Assembly: GCA_035503615.1 (NCBI GenBank)
Contig: DATJTI010000063.1
Location: forward strand, 1 to 64,000
Length of the DNA: 64,000 nucleotides
Direction of reading: 5' to 3'
DNA from: AP-15 sp035503615
GTDB lineage: Bacteria; Pseudomonadota; Alphaproteobacteria; ATCC43930; CGMCC-115725
Position numbers and translations under genes: made by a program. Shown piece by piece: positions 44,459-53,122 of this stretch. Below the pieces are notes generated by a model, which saw nothing but the letters and a program-made list of their open reading frames with translations, was not told where the DNA came from and made no database searches. Numbering within the stretch: position 1 is the stretch's first letter; every line of letters begins with the position of its first letter.

Positions 44459-45018
44459 GGTGGTCTTGTGGCCCGTGCCGCCGGCCATGGCGCGACTTCC
44501 TGTTCCCGAGCGCTCAACGCTTGCTGCACCGGATGGCGCGAGAGGAGGCCGGGGTCGCGGCGATCGAATTTGCGATCTTCGCCACCGTGTTTTTGATGAT
44601 TGTCGCAGCGACGGTCGATATTGGGCTCGTGCTGTTCACCCAGTCGGAGCTCGACGCCGCGGTCAGCGCCGGTGCCGAGTACGCCGCCAACAGCGCAGCA
44701 CTGGTCGCCTCCAATCCGAGCGGCCTCGCGACCAACATCGCCAATATCGTCGACAACGCCAACGGCACGAGCTGGGCGAACGCCACGGTCGATGTCAACA
44801 ACAGCAATGACGAGACCGGCTGCTATTGCCCGACCGGCACGCCGGGGAATTGGAGCTGGGGCGGTGCCGTCAGCTGCGGCAGCAGCTGCAGCGGCGGCGG
44901 GCTCGCCGGACAGTTCGTCACGATCACCGCCACCACCGGCATTTCGTCGCTGTTCCCGGCCTTCGGCTTTGTCAGCGGCACCACGATCAGCCGCAGCGCG
45001 CTGGTCGAGACGCAATGA
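44455..45018 (+). CDS. TadE-like pseudopilin-type membrane protein
   Basis: This 187-residue protein has the TadE signature EEAGVAAIEFAIFATVFLM, where Glu5 of the mature sequence is conserved, then DIGLVLFTQSELDAAVSAGA and a polar extracytoplasmic part. The ATG overlaps the upstream stop (ATGA), and its own stop overlaps the next ATG. It is the second gene of a three-gene TadG-TadE-TadE unit, probably anchored in the inner membrane and processed by a prepilin peptidase. Confidence 0.85.
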   Translation: MRWSCGPCRRPWRDFLFPSAQRLLHRMAREEAGVAAIEFAIFATVFLMIVAATVDIGLVLFTQSELDAAVSAGAEYAANSAALVASNPSGLATNIANIVDNANGTSWANATVDVNNSNDETGCYCPTGTPGNWSWGGAVSCGSSCSGGGLAGQFVTITATTGISSLFPAFGFVSGTTISRSALVETQ

Positions 45019-45473
45019 AACGGGTCGGGCTGCGAGCGCTGTCGCGGGCGCGGGACGGCGCCACCGCGGTCGAGTTCGCGCTGGTGGCACCGTTGTTTCT
45101 GGCCCTGGTCTTTGGCACGCTCGAATTCGGCCGCCTCCTGTGGACCGAGCAGGCCTTGCAGGAAACCGCGATCGCCGGGGCGCGCTGTGTCGCGATCGCC
45201 CAGGGCTCGAACCCGACCAACAGCCCTTGCACATCGGGCGGCAGCTACAGCTCCACGACCGCGATCACCTATATCCAGGGTATTGCCAGCGGCTGGGGGC
45301 TGTCGCTGCCGAGCGCCGACATCAGCCCGAACCCGGCCGGCAATGGCGGCTGCGCCGGGCTCTCGCAGGTCACAGTGACCAGCACCTTCAAAAGCGTCGT
45401 GCCCGAACTGATCCAGCTCAGCAGCAGCGGCATTACCCTGACCGCCTCGGCCTGCTACCCGAACAATTCGTAG
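45015..45473 (+). CDS. TadE-like pseudopilin-type membrane protein
   Basis: This 152-residue protein has RARDGATAVEFALVAPLFLA then LVFGTLEFGRLLWTEQALQE, the canonical TadE domain, and a short Ser/Cys-containing C-terminus. Translation is coupled to the preceding TadE (ATGA). It is the last gene of the unit. Confidence 0.9.
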   Translation: MKRVGLRALSRARDGATAVEFALVAPLFLALVFGTLEFGRLLWTEQALQETAIAGARCVAIAQGSNPTNSPCTSGGSYSSTTAITYIQGIASGWGLSLPSADISPNPAGNGGCAGLSQVTVTSTFKSVVPELIQLSSSGITLTASACYPNNS

Positions 45474-45506
45474 CAACCGGCGCAGCAGCGCTGCGTCCGC
45501 CCCGCC

Positions 45507-45550
45507 GATAGTGTAGCCCTGCGGATGGTGTAGCCCTGCAGATAGTGTAG
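45507..45550. repeat. Tandem 17-bp units (2.6 copies)
   Basis: GATAGTGTAGCCCTGCG (45507), GATGGTGTAGCCCTGCA (45524) and a partial GATAGTGTAG (45541) lie between the TadE gene and the HlyD gene. Confidence 0.85.
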
Positions 45551-45610
45551 AATATCGCATCCAGGGACAGGCGCTGGCCGCCCCGGCCGATACTGGATCG
45601 AGCCCACCCG

Positions 45611-46753
45611 ATGCCCGATGGCGATCAGCCAAGCCCGCCCCGCAGCGACGCGGCTGTCGCGGTGCAGCTGCTCGCACCGGGGCCGGCTCCGCTTGCACCT
45701 GGGTCATCCCCGCTGGCGCCCGGGCTGGCGCCGCGCGCTGCACCAAGCGCGGGCGCGCGCGATCCGAAGGCTGTGGCGGCAAAGCGCTACCGGCGGCGGG
45801 TGCTGCTGGCGCTCATCGCGATCGCCGCGGCATTCGCCCTCTATTGGGGGGCGAGCTACCTGTTCGCCTATACCGACGACGCCTATGTCACCTCCGATCT
45901 TGTCGCGGTCGCCCCGCAGGTCACCGGGCGGATCATCGCCGTGCCGGTCACCGACAACGAGACCGTCAAAAAGGGCATGCTGCTCGCCGCGATCGACCCG
46001 CAACCGTTCCGGCTGGCGCTGGCCCAGCAGGAGGCCAAGCGGGTCGAGGCCGAGGCCCAGCTCAAGGTCGATCACGACCTCGTCAAATCGGCCAAGGCGG
46101 CGCGCGACGCCTCCGTCGCCAAGGAGCGGCTCGCCGAAGACAATCTGCGCCGCGCCACCCCGATCGCCGCCGCCGGCTTTCTGTCACGCCAGGCGCTCGA
46201 TGCGGCAACCGCGCAGCAGCAGGAGGCCGAGGCCGCGCTCGCCGATGCCGAGACTGCGGTCGTCAAAGAGCGCCAGATGCAGGTCTTGCACGAGGCGACG
46301 GTCAAGGCGATCAGTGCCGAGATCGCCTACCTGCAATGGCAGCTCGACCAGACCCGGGTCCTCGCCCCGGTTGATGGCACGATCACCAATTTGACATTGC
46401 GGGTCGGCGACCAAGCCGTCGCGAACAAGCCGCTGATCGGTCTGGTCGATGCGCATGCCTGGCGGATTCTCGCCAATTACAAGGAAAGCGTGATCCGCCA
46501 CATGCAGGTCGGGCATCCCGCCTGGGTGTGGCTCGACACCTATCCCTGGCACCTGCACCGGGCGGTGATCCAGGGGATCGCCCGCGGCATCAGCCGCACC
46601 CAGACCGCGCCGAAGCTGTTGCCCTATGTCGCGCCGACGACCGATTGGATCCGCCTTGAACGGCGGTTCCCGGTGACCATCCTGCTGCGCAATCCGCAGA
46701 CCGAGATGATCCTGCATATGGGCTCCGATGCGCGCACGCTGGTCATTTACTGA
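45611..46753 (+). CDS. HlyD/EmrA-family membrane fusion protein
   Basis: This 380-residue protein has one membrane segment (LLALIAIAAAFALYWGASYL), a biotinyl-lipoyl half-motif VAPQVTGRIIAVPVTDNETV, a long coiled coil (about 120-220) and the second half RVLAPVDGTITNLTLRVGDQ. The cytoplasmic N-terminus is Pro-rich from three 21-bp repeats coding LAPGPAP-type units (45671-45733). It would bridge the inner-membrane FUSC transporter, three bases downstream, to the outer membrane to export small toxic acids. Cotranscribed with it. Confidence 0.92.
   Translation: MPDGDQPSPPRSDAAVAVQLLAPGPAPLAPGSSPLAPGLAPRAAPSAGARDPKAVAAKRYRRRVLLALIAIAAAFALYWGASYLFAYTDDAYVTSDLVAVAPQVTGRIIAVPVTDNETVKKGMLLAAIDPQPFRLALAQQEAKRVEAEAQLKVDHDLVKSAKAARDASVAKERLAEDNLRRATPIAAAGFLSRQALDAATAQQQEAEAALADAETAVVKERQMQVLHEATVKAISAEIAYLQWQLDQTRVLAPVDGTITNLTLRVGDQAVANKPLIGLVDAHAWRILANYKESVIRHMQVGHPAWVWLDTYPWHLHRAVIQGIARGISRTQTAPKLLPYVAPTTDWIRLERRFPVTILLRNPQTEMILHMGSDARTLVIY
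45671..45733 (+). repeat. Three tandem 21-bp units in the HlyD N-terminus
   Basis: Units at 45671, 45692 and 45713 encode LAPGPAP, LAPGSSP and LAPGLAP. The DNA copies are diverged but the protein period is clear. Confidence 0.8.
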
Positions 46754-46756
46754 ACC

Positions 46757-47911
46757 ATGATGAGGCTGCGCGAGATCCCGCAGGCGCTCGTCACCGAACT
46801 TGGCCATGTCGAGTTCAAGGGTCCGCGCGGGCTCGAGGCACTGGAGGCGGCGTTGTCGGTCAGCCTCGCCGTGCTGGCGGCGCTGGCGGTCCATTCCGAT
46901 GATCCGTGGTGGGCCGGGATCAGCGCCTTCATGGTGACGCGCGCCTCGTTCGCGCTCGCCTTGTCACGCGGCCTGATGCGGATCGCCGGCAGCGTTGTCG
47001 GCGCGATATTGGGGGTGGCGGCACTCGGCCTTTTTGCCTACCAGCCATTGCCGTTCTGCGTGTGTCTGTTCGTGCTGTCCGGCGTCGGGTTCTTTGGCTT
47101 TGCGACCTCGTCTCACGGCTATGCCTGGCTGATCGGCGGGGTGACCGGAAACCTGGTCATGCTGATGGCGTTCACCGCACCGCAGGGCGCCTTCACGATC
47201 GCGGTCGACCGCGTCGCCGATGTCGTGCTCGGGACTGCGGCGTCGATCCTGGTCTGTGCCTTGATGCCGGCACCGCCCGAGCCGGCAGCGCCACCCGCCG
47301 CCGCGGCCGGGTTGACCCCGCCGCCACTCGCCTTCTGGCGCAGGGATTATGGCGCCGCGCTGCAGCGCTGGCTTCCCGGCAAATGGCTGATCGTCATGCA
47401 TGTCCTGCGCGGCGGGCTCACCGTCATGCTGCTGCCGGCGTTGGCCAACTGGCTCGCTCCGGTGAGCCCGGTGACGATGGGGGTGACGGTGGTCATCGTC
47501 ATGGCCATCCCGACGACGGCAATCCTGCAAGCCAATACCGCGGCGATCATCGAGCGTGCCGCGCATCGCGTCATCGGCTGCCTGATCGGCGCATTGATCG
47601 GGCTCGGCTGCCTCGCCTTTGTCGGCAGTGACTTTCTGCTGTGGTTTGCCCTGCTGGTCACCGGGGTGTGGCTATGTTCGCAGATCCAGACCGGGACCAC
47701 CGGCGTCAGCTATATCGGAACCCAGGCGATGCTAGCGTTTTTGATGAGCATGGTGCAGAGCCTGGGGCCGCCGCTGTCGATCGGGCCCGGCTTCGAGCGT
47801 CTGGTCGGGGTCATGGGCGGGCTCTCGATCCTGTTCGTGATCACGTTGATCCTGTCGCTGGTCCCGATGCCCGAGCCGGCCGCAGCCGGGACCGCTGGCG
47901 TGGCAGGCTGA
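46757..47911 (+). CDS. FUSC-family inner-membrane transporter
   Basis: This 384-residue protein has two groups of hydrophobic segments: ALSVSLAVLAALAVHSDDPW, then YAWLIGGVTGNLVMLMAF, and again VMHVLRGGLTVMLLPALANW onwards. This is the aromatic-acid-exporter/fusaric-acid-resistance (FUSC) fold. The FUSC soluble domain is short. Three bases separate it from the HlyD partner. It exports aromatic acids or similar toxic compounds; the substrate is not evident. Confidence 0.88.
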   Translation: MMRLREIPQALVTELGHVEFKGPRGLEALEAALSVSLAVLAALAVHSDDPWWAGISAFMVTRASFALALSRGLMRIAGSVVGAILGVAALGLFAYQPLPFCVCLFVLSGVGFFGFATSSHGYAWLIGGVTGNLVMLMAFTAPQGAFTIAVDRVADVVLGTAASILVCALMPAPPEPAAPPAAAAGLTPPPLAFWRRDYGAALQRWLPGKWLIVMHVLRGGLTVMLLPALANWLAPVSPVTMGVTVVIVMAIPTTAILQANTAAIIERAAHRVIGCLIGALIGLGCLAFVGSDFLLWFALLVTGVWLCSQIQTGTTGVSYIGTQAMLAFLMSMVQSLGPPLSIGPGFERLVGVMGGLSILFVITLILSLVPMPEPAAAGTAGVAG

Positions 47912-47943
47912 CGCCACCGCAGCCGGGCAGCGAGGAGATGCGG

Positions 47944-48792
47944 ATGACAGGTTCCCAGACCGGATTTGGCCCAACCGGAATCAGCGTCGAAGCCGGCCAA
48001 CCCGGCGCGGCGTATCTCGGCGACACCCCGCTGCTGCGGACCCATGCCGGGACCCAGCCCGACCTGTTCCTGTGCTGGAATGCAATCCCGCGCGACGCCG
48101 CGGCGATCGATGTCGCGGTTCATCTGCACGGGTTCTCTCGCCAGGGCGGGGCGATGCCGCTCGCCGAGAAGGTTGCGCGCAGCGGTCTCGATTTGTCGCG
48201 GCGGGCGCGGCCGACCCTCGCCTTGCTGCCGCGCGGCAACTGGCTGCGCTACAGCTGGTACGACTTCCCGGCGCTGCTCGGCGGCGGGCTCGACCGGCTC
48301 GTCGACTATGCGCTCGACCGCTTCGCCGCCGTCCGGTCTGCTTCGTCTCCAGCCCGCCTCCGCGCCGATCGCCTGATCCTGACCGCGCATTCCGGGGGCG
48401 GCATGCCGGCAATCGATGCGATCACCGATGCCGAGCGCGCGCCCGACGAGCTTCACGTGTTCGACGGTCTTTATGGCCGCGACCCCGCGACCGGCGATCC
48501 GATGCGCGGGTTGGACACGCTCGAGCGCTGGCTCGACCAGCGGCTGGCGATGGAGCCGCAACGCCAGGGCGCGCTGCGCGTCCTCTATCTAGAGCGGCAG
48601 ACCGGCCCGTTCTCGCGCGAGGTCGGGCGGTCGATCGCGCGCCGGCTCGCCGCCTTCGACCCGGATGTCGCAGCGCAGCTCGGGCGGCGCTATCGGGTCG
48701 AGCCGGTGCCGGTGCCGCATGCCCAGATCGCTCAGTATTGCGGCCCTGACCTCCTTGCCGCGGCGAATATGGATTTCGACTGGTCCAGCTGA
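47944..48792 (+). CDS. Alpha/beta-hydrolase-like hypothetical protein
   Basis: This 282-residue protein has the strands VAVHLHGFSRQGG and RLILTAHSGGGMPAIDAITD (nucleophile-elbow-like HSGGG), and an end PVPHAQIAQYCGPDLL with a plausible catalytic His. It is probably an esterase or peptidase, but I do not recognise the subfamily. ATG 47944 is preceded by GAGGAG at a good distance (ATG 47938 is too close). It follows the FUSC gene by 32 bases and might be cotranscribed. Confidence 0.7.
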   Translation: MTGSQTGFGPTGISVEAGQPGAAYLGDTPLLRTHAGTQPDLFLCWNAIPRDAAAIDVAVHLHGFSRQGGAMPLAEKVARSGLDLSRRARPTLALLPRGNWLRYSWYDFPALLGGGLDRLVDYALDRFAAVRSASSPARLRADRLILTAHSGGGMPAIDAITDAERAPDELHVFDGLYGRDPATGDPMRGLDTLERWLDQRLAMEPQRQGALRVLYLERQTGPFSREVGRSIARRLAAFDPDVAAQLGRRYRVEPVPVPHAQIAQYCGPDLLAAANMDFDWSS

Positions 48793-48835
48793 CCGAGGCG
48801 CCCCGGGCGACGGCCGCGACCGGACCCCGTCGGGC

Positions 48836-48869
48836 GCAGGCCATTATGGTGTGCAGGCCATTATGGTCT
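48836..48869. repeat. Two tandem 17-bp units
   Basis: GCAGGCCATTATGGTGT and GCAGGCCATTATGGTCT are adjacent upstream of the Rieske-reductase gene. Confidence 0.85.
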
Positions 48870-48936
48870 GGCGTGCAACCCGAGGGCGGCGCCGCGCGTT
48901 TGCCGTCGCGACGGTTGGCTATCGGGGAGAACGGCC

Positions 48937-50502
48937 ATGAGCGACGACAGCAAGCTCGACGGTCCCGACCTTGCCCGCGGCGTGCCGCTCGCCGATCTCG
49001 ATAAAGACGGCATGCTGCTCGGCCATGCCGATGGCGAGCCGGTGCTGCTGGCGCGCAGCGGTGGCGAGCTATTGGCGATCGGCGCGCTGTGCACCCATTA
49101 CCACGGCCCGCTCGCGCAGGGCGTCCGGGTCGGGGACACGGTGCGCTGTCCGTGGCACCATGCCTGCTTCAGCCTGCGCACCGGAGAGGCGTTGCGCGCC
49201 CCGGCGCTTGATCCCGTGGCATGCTGGCGCGTCGAGCAGCGGGATGGCGTCGTCTTTGTCGGCGAAAAGCGGCAACCGGCGGCCAAGGCGGCGCGTGCCG
49301 GTTCGCCACAGGCCGGTTCGCCACAGGCCCGCTCGCCACAGGCCCCGGCCTCGGTCGTCATTGTTGGCGGCGGGGCCGCGGGGCAGGCCGCGGCCGAGAT
49401 GCTGCGGCGCGAAGGCTATGCCGGCCCGGTCACGATGCTGAGCGCCGATTCCGACCGGCCCTGCGACCGTCCCAACCTGTCGAAGGATTTTCTCGCCGGC
49501 AATGCGCCCGAGGACTGGCTGCCCCTGCGCCCCCCCGAATTCTACACCGACCAGGCGATCACGCTCGAAACCGGCACGCGCGTCGTCGCGATCGATACCG
49601 CGGCAAAGGAGGTGCAGCTGGCAGATGGCCGGCGCCACCGCTGGGGCGCGCTGCTGCTGGCGACCGGCGCCGAGCCGATCCGGCCTGCCGTCCCCGGAGC
49701 GGATTTGCCACAGGTGCGCACTTTGCGCAGCCTCGCCGATTGCCGGGGATTGATCGCCAAGGCCGAGACGGTAAAGCGCGCGGTGGTGATCGGGGCCAGC
49801 TTTATCGGGCTCGAAGTGGCGTCTTCGCTGCGCGCCCGGGGGCTCGAAGTGGCGGTGGTCGCCCCCGAGGCATTGCCGATGGAGCGCGTGTTCGGGGCCG
49901 AAATCGGCCAGCTCGTGCGCCAGGCACACGAGCGGCATGGCGTCGTCTTCCACCTCGGCACCACGGTGCGCGCGATCGATGCGCATGGTCTGGAGCTCGA
50001 AAACGGCGTCCGGCTCGACGCTGGTCTGGTTGTCGTCGGCATCGGAGTTCGGCCCGCGATCGAACTCGCGGCTGCCGCCGGGATCGCCACCGACCATGGT
50101 ATTCGTGTCGGAGCCGGTCTCGAAACCAGTGTTCCCGGCATCTGGGCCGCCGGCGACATCGCCCGCTGGCCTGATCCGCACAGCGGCGGGCCCGTGCGCA
50201 TCGAGCACTGGGTCGTCGCCGAGCGCCAGGGCCAGACCGCCGCCCGCAACATGCTGGGACGCGGCGAGCGGTTTGATGCCGTCCCGTTTTTTTGGACCCA
50301 GCAGCACGATCTGACCATGTCCTATGTCGGCCACGCCCGGGAGTGGGATCGGCTCTCGATCGATGGCAGCCTCGACGCCGGTGATGCGGCCGTCACCTAT
50401 TGGCAAGGCATGCAGCGGCGCGCAGTGCTGACAGTCGGGCGCGACCGCGACAGCCTCGCCGCCGAAATCGCGCTCGAAGCCGAGCGCGCCGGCCGGACGT
50501 GA
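48937..50502 (+). CDS. Rieske [2Fe-2S]-FAD pyridine-nucleotide oxidoreductase (AIFM3-like fusion)
   Basis: The 521 residues begin with a Rieske domain whose ligands are C52, H54, C71 and H74 (CTHYH and CPWHH). A linker made of three 15-bp repeats (GSPQAGSPQARSPQA) follows. Then comes an FAD/NAD(P)-binding oxidoreductase (SVVIVGGGAAGQAAAEMLRR, AVVIGASFIGLEVASSL, GIWAAGDIARWPD) of the rhodocoxin/putidaredoxin-reductase type. The single-chain arrangement resembles AIFM3-like proteins. It would pass electrons from NAD(P)H to an oxygenase or ferredoxin; no oxygenase is adjacent. The start ATG is preceded by GGGGAGAACGGCC. Confidence 0.9.
   Translation: MSDDSKLDGPDLARGVPLADLDKDGMLLGHADGEPVLLARSGGELLAIGALCTHYHGPLAQGVRVGDTVRCPWHHACFSLRTGEALRAPALDPVACWRVEQRDGVVFVGEKRQPAAKAARAGSPQAGSPQARSPQAPASVVIVGGGAAGQAAAEMLRREGYAGPVTMLSADSDRPCDRPNLSKDFLAGNAPEDWLPLRPPEFYTDQAITLETGTRVVAIDTAAKEVQLADGRRHRWGALLLATGAEPIRPAVPGADLPQVRTLRSLADCRGLIAKAETVKRAVVIGASFIGLEVASSLRARGLEVAVVAPEALPMERVFGAEIGQLVRQAHERHGVVFHLGTTVRAIDAHGLELENGVRLDAGLVVVGIGVRPAIELAAAAGIATDHGIRVGAGLETSVPGIWAAGDIARWPDPHSGGPVRIEHWVVAERQGQTAARNMLGRGERFDAVPFFWTQQHDLTMSYVGHAREWDRLSIDGSLDAGDAAVTYWQGMQRRAVLTVGRDRDSLAAEIALEAERAGRT
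49297..49341 (+). repeat. Three tandem 15-bp units in the Rieske-FAD linker
   Basis: GCCGGTTCGCCACAG occurs at 49297 and 49312 (identical) and GCCCGCTCGCCACAG at 49327, in frame, lengthening the interdomain linker. Confidence 0.9.
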
Positions 50503-50662
50503 CACCGGCGGGCAACACCCTCGCGACCCGCGGTCGGCGCCGCGGCCGCCGACGGCGTGGATTTAACGGCTTGGTCATATGCCTGCCGTAATTTCAGCGA
50601 ATCCCATGGCTGGCGGCGGGCGCGTCCGATAGCTCGCGATCCGCCGCACGGGGGCGCTTCCG

Positions 50663-51445
50663 TTGCGGCCGATATCCCGGCTCGTCTATTTCCTCTATGC
50701 CCGCCGGCTGGCGCGCCTGTTGCGCCGGGGCGAACGGCCACGCCATATCGGCATCATCCTCGACGGCAACCGCCGCCACGGCCGCTCGCTCGGCATCACC
50801 GAGCCGCGGGCGGTCTACGATCTCGGCGCCGACAAGCTTGATGAAATCCTCGACTGGTGCACCGAGCTGGCAATCCCGACCGTGACCCTATGGGTGTTCT
50901 CGACCGAGAATTTTCGTCGTCCGGCCGCCGAAGTCACAGGCATTCTCGGCTCGGTCGCGGCCAAGCTGATGGCGCTCGCCAGCGATCCGGCGATCCACCG
51001 GCGCCGGGTCCGGGTGCGAGCGATCGGCTGCATGGAGATGCTGCCATCGCCGGTGCTGGCCGCGATCCGCTCGGCCGAGGAAGCGACCGCCGGCTATGAC
51101 GGGCTGGAACTGAACCTTGCCGTCGCCTATGGCGGCCGTCGCGAAATCGCCGATGCGGTGCGCGCGCTGTTGTCGTGCCTCGCGGCACGCCAAGTGACAC
51201 TGGCCGAGGCGATCGATCGGGTGACCCCCGAAGCGATCGCCCGCCATCTCTACACCGCGGGGTTGCCGGACCCGGATCTGATCATCCGCACTTCGGGCGA
51301 AATCCGCTTGTCCGGTTTCCTCTTATGGCAGAGCGCGCACAGCGAGTACTACTTCACCGACGTCTTGTGGCCGGCGCTGCGCAAGATCGATTTCCTGCGC
51401 GCGATCCGCTCGTTCCAGGACCGCCAGCGCCGCTACGGCTGCTGA
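50663..51445 (+). CDS. cis-prenyltransferase (isoprenyl diphosphate synthase, Rv1086-like)
   Basis: This 260-residue protein has HIGIILDGNRRHGRSLGI (catalytic Asp), VFSTENFRRPAAEV, LNLAVAYGGRREIADAVRAL and DLIIRTSGEIRLSGFLLWQSAHSEYYF (the RTSGE and WQSA-SE motifs, key residues only), so all the blocks of the UppS family are present. Its N-terminal helix (LVYFLYARRLARLLRRG) and the FLLWQSA-HSE end resemble the short-chain Z-prenyl synthase group, such as the mycobacterial Rv1086 protein, rather than housekeeping UppS. The start is a TTG at 50663; upstream sequence shows a GGGGG run. It makes a short or medium cis-polyprenyl diphosphate. Confidence 0.82.
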   Translation: MRPISRLVYFLYARRLARLLRRGERPRHIGIILDGNRRHGRSLGITEPRAVYDLGADKLDEILDWCTELAIPTVTLWVFSTENFRRPAAEVTGILGSVAAKLMALASDPAIHRRRVRVRAIGCMEMLPSPVLAAIRSAEEATAGYDGLELNLAVAYGGRREIADAVRALLSCLAARQVTLAEAIDRVTPEAIARHLYTAGLPDPDLIIRTSGEIRLSGFLLWQSAHSEYYFTDVLWPALRKIDFLRAIRSFQDRQRRYGC

Positions 51446-51494
51446 CCGCGTGCGTTACCCGGTCGATCAGCCGCGCGTCGCGGCGGCGGACAAG

Positions 51495-52367
51495 TCAGGG
51501 CCGTGCCACCGGGCCGCGCATGTCGGGAACGGTCTTGGCCTGTTGCGCCCAGTCCTTCGACCACGGGGTCAGCGGTCGCGGCATCGGCTTGCCGTCGACC
51601 CGGATCTCGTCGACATGCTCGTTAAAAAAGCACAGATAGCCCTTGATCTTCGGGCATTCGGGGATCGGCTCGGGGTAGCTCCATACCAGATCTTCGAAGA
51701 CCCGGTCGCCGAGCTTGACCGAGTAGTAGCGCGCCCGGCCCTTATAAGGGCAAGCGGTGGTCTTGTCGCTCGGGACCAAAAGGTCCATGCGCACATCCTC
51801 GGCCGGGATGTAATAGCGGGTCGGCAGCCGGGTCTCGAACAGGAAGCGCGCGCGGCTTGTGTCGGCAACGATCTCGCCGCCGACGATGATCTGCACCGGG
51901 CGGGACGACGGCACCACATCGATCCGTTTGTAGGGGTCGCGCGGATGGACAAAGATTTCCTCGTCCTCTTCGTACCAGTGATCGACCCGGTCCCAGTAGA
52001 AAGCGACAAAGTCGCCGATCGCCGCGACCTCCTCGAACGGCTCGGGATAGCCCCAGACCGCGTTTTCGGCGACCCGGTTGCCGACCTTGATGGTCCAGTA
52101 CGCGGCGGTGCCTTTATACGGGCAAAACGTGTGATGATCGGTCGGCGTCATCAGCTCCATGCGCACATCGCCGCGCGGAAAGTAGTAAACCGGCAAGTGC
52201 CGGGTCTCGAACAGCAGATGCGCGTTGGTGCTATCGGCGATGGTCTCGCCATTGAAGCTGACGCGCACGCGACGCGGTGACGGCTCGAAGGTGATCTTGT
52301 AATCGGGATTGGTCTTGAACCCGGATTCGCGCGTTGCCGGCTTTGGGTTCGCTGCTGCCGCTGCCAT
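51495..52367 (-). CDS. Protein with two tandem DUF427 domains
   Basis: This 290-residue protein repeats the DUF427 core. The first half reads FNGETIADSTNAHLLFETRH, PVYYFPRGDVRMELM and CPYKGTAAYWTIKVG; the second VGGEIVADTSRARFLFETRL, PTRYYIPAEDVRMDLL and CPYKGRARYYSVKLG. Each ends at a shared Asp-Trp segment (NAVWGYPEPFEEV, DLVWSYPEPIPEC). Its function is unknown; the conserved Cys-Pro-Tyr-Lys-Gly suggests a catalytic or ligand site. The start is the ATG behind GGAGGATCAATC. Confidence 0.9.
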   Translation of the reverse strand: MAAAAANPKPATRESGFKTNPDYKITFEPSPRRVRVSFNGETIADSTNAHLLFETRHLPVYYFPRGDVRMELMTPTDHHTFCPYKGTAAYWTIKVGNRVAENAVWGYPEPFEEVAAIGDFVAFYWDRVDHWYEEDEEIFVHPRDPYKRIDVVPSSRPVQIIVGGEIVADTSRARFLFETRLPTRYYIPAEDVRMDLLVPSDKTTACPYKGRARYYSVKLGDRVFEDLVWSYPEPIPECPKIKGYLCFFNEHVDEIRVDGKPMPRPLTPWSKDWAQQAKTVPDMRGPVARP

Positions 52368-52472
52368 GATTGATCCTCCACTGGTTCAGGCCGAACATGA
52401 GCGCGCCGCACGCCGGCCGCAAGCCCGGCCGACGCAAACCCCGCTGGTCTCCACCGCCAGCCGGGCGGTGCC

Positions 52473-52952
52473 TCACGGATCCGCCGGGGCCACCGCGGTA
52501 TCGCTCAGATCGGCCTGCTCGATCAGGTTCGCCTTCATCTCGATCAGCATGTCTAGCAGGCGGGCCCGGTCGGGTTCGCCGATGCCGGCCAGCGCCTCTT
52601 CGCGCACCTCGGCGGCGAGCACAAAGATCCGGTCGAGCAGCGGATAGGCGGCCTCGGTCAAATAGAGCAGATGCGCGCGCCGGTCCTTCGGATCGGGGCG
52701 GCGCTCGATCAGCTCCGCCGCCTGCAGCCGGTCGAGCAGGCGGGCGAGAGTGATCGGTTCGAGTTCGAGAATCTGCGCCAGCGCCGCCTGGTTGATCCCT
52801 TCCTGGCGGGCGAGATAGGCCAGCACCGAGGATTGGGCGCGGGTGAGCCCAAGTGCCGCGGCACGCGCCCGCTGCTCGAACCGCTTGCGCAGTAGACGCG
52901 CCACGTCGTTGAGGACAAAACCGAGCGTGCGGCTCGGGATTTCGTGGATCAT
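52473..52952 (-). CDS. MarR-family transcriptional regulator
   Basis: This 159-residue winged helix protein has an N-terminal helix dimer region, the recognition core INQAALAQILELEPITLARL, and the wing LIERRPDPKDRRAHLLYLTE with the usual D-x-R-D/A-x-R motif. MarR proteins repress divergent genes until they bind an aromatic or lipophilic ligand. The gene diverges from the CoxM-S-L operon, with a perfect inverted repeat in between (53020-53032), so autoregulation and control of that operon are likely. Confidence 0.92.
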   Translation of the reverse strand: MIHEIPSRTLGFVLNDVARLLRKRFEQRARAAALGLTRAQSSVLAYLARQEGINQAALAQILELEPITLARLLDRLQAAELIERRPDPKDRRAHLLYLTEAAYPLLDRIFVLAAEVREEALAGIGEPDRARLLDMLIEMKANLIEQADLSDTAVAPADP

Positions 52953-53019
52953 CACATCACCAGCCAACAGCCGCGTCACGATTATAGGCAGGCTTGCGGC
53001 AATCGTCTCGCCCTGCGCG

Positions 53020-53032
53020 CATGCCAGGCATG
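53020..53032. promoter_or_regulatory. Candidate MarR operator palindrome
   Basis: CATGCCAGGCATG is a perfect inverted repeat (6-1-6). It lies 68 bases from the MarR start and 90 bases from the coxM-like start, inside the 170-base divergent gap. The assignment as the MarR site is positional inference. Confidence 0.45.
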
Positions 53033-53122
53033 TCGGACGATTGACAGCATTCCCCCATAATGGTGCAGTCGCCGTGCGGCGACAGCGTGCCGTGATCCGC
53101 CCGCAATCGGAGGCGGCTGACG

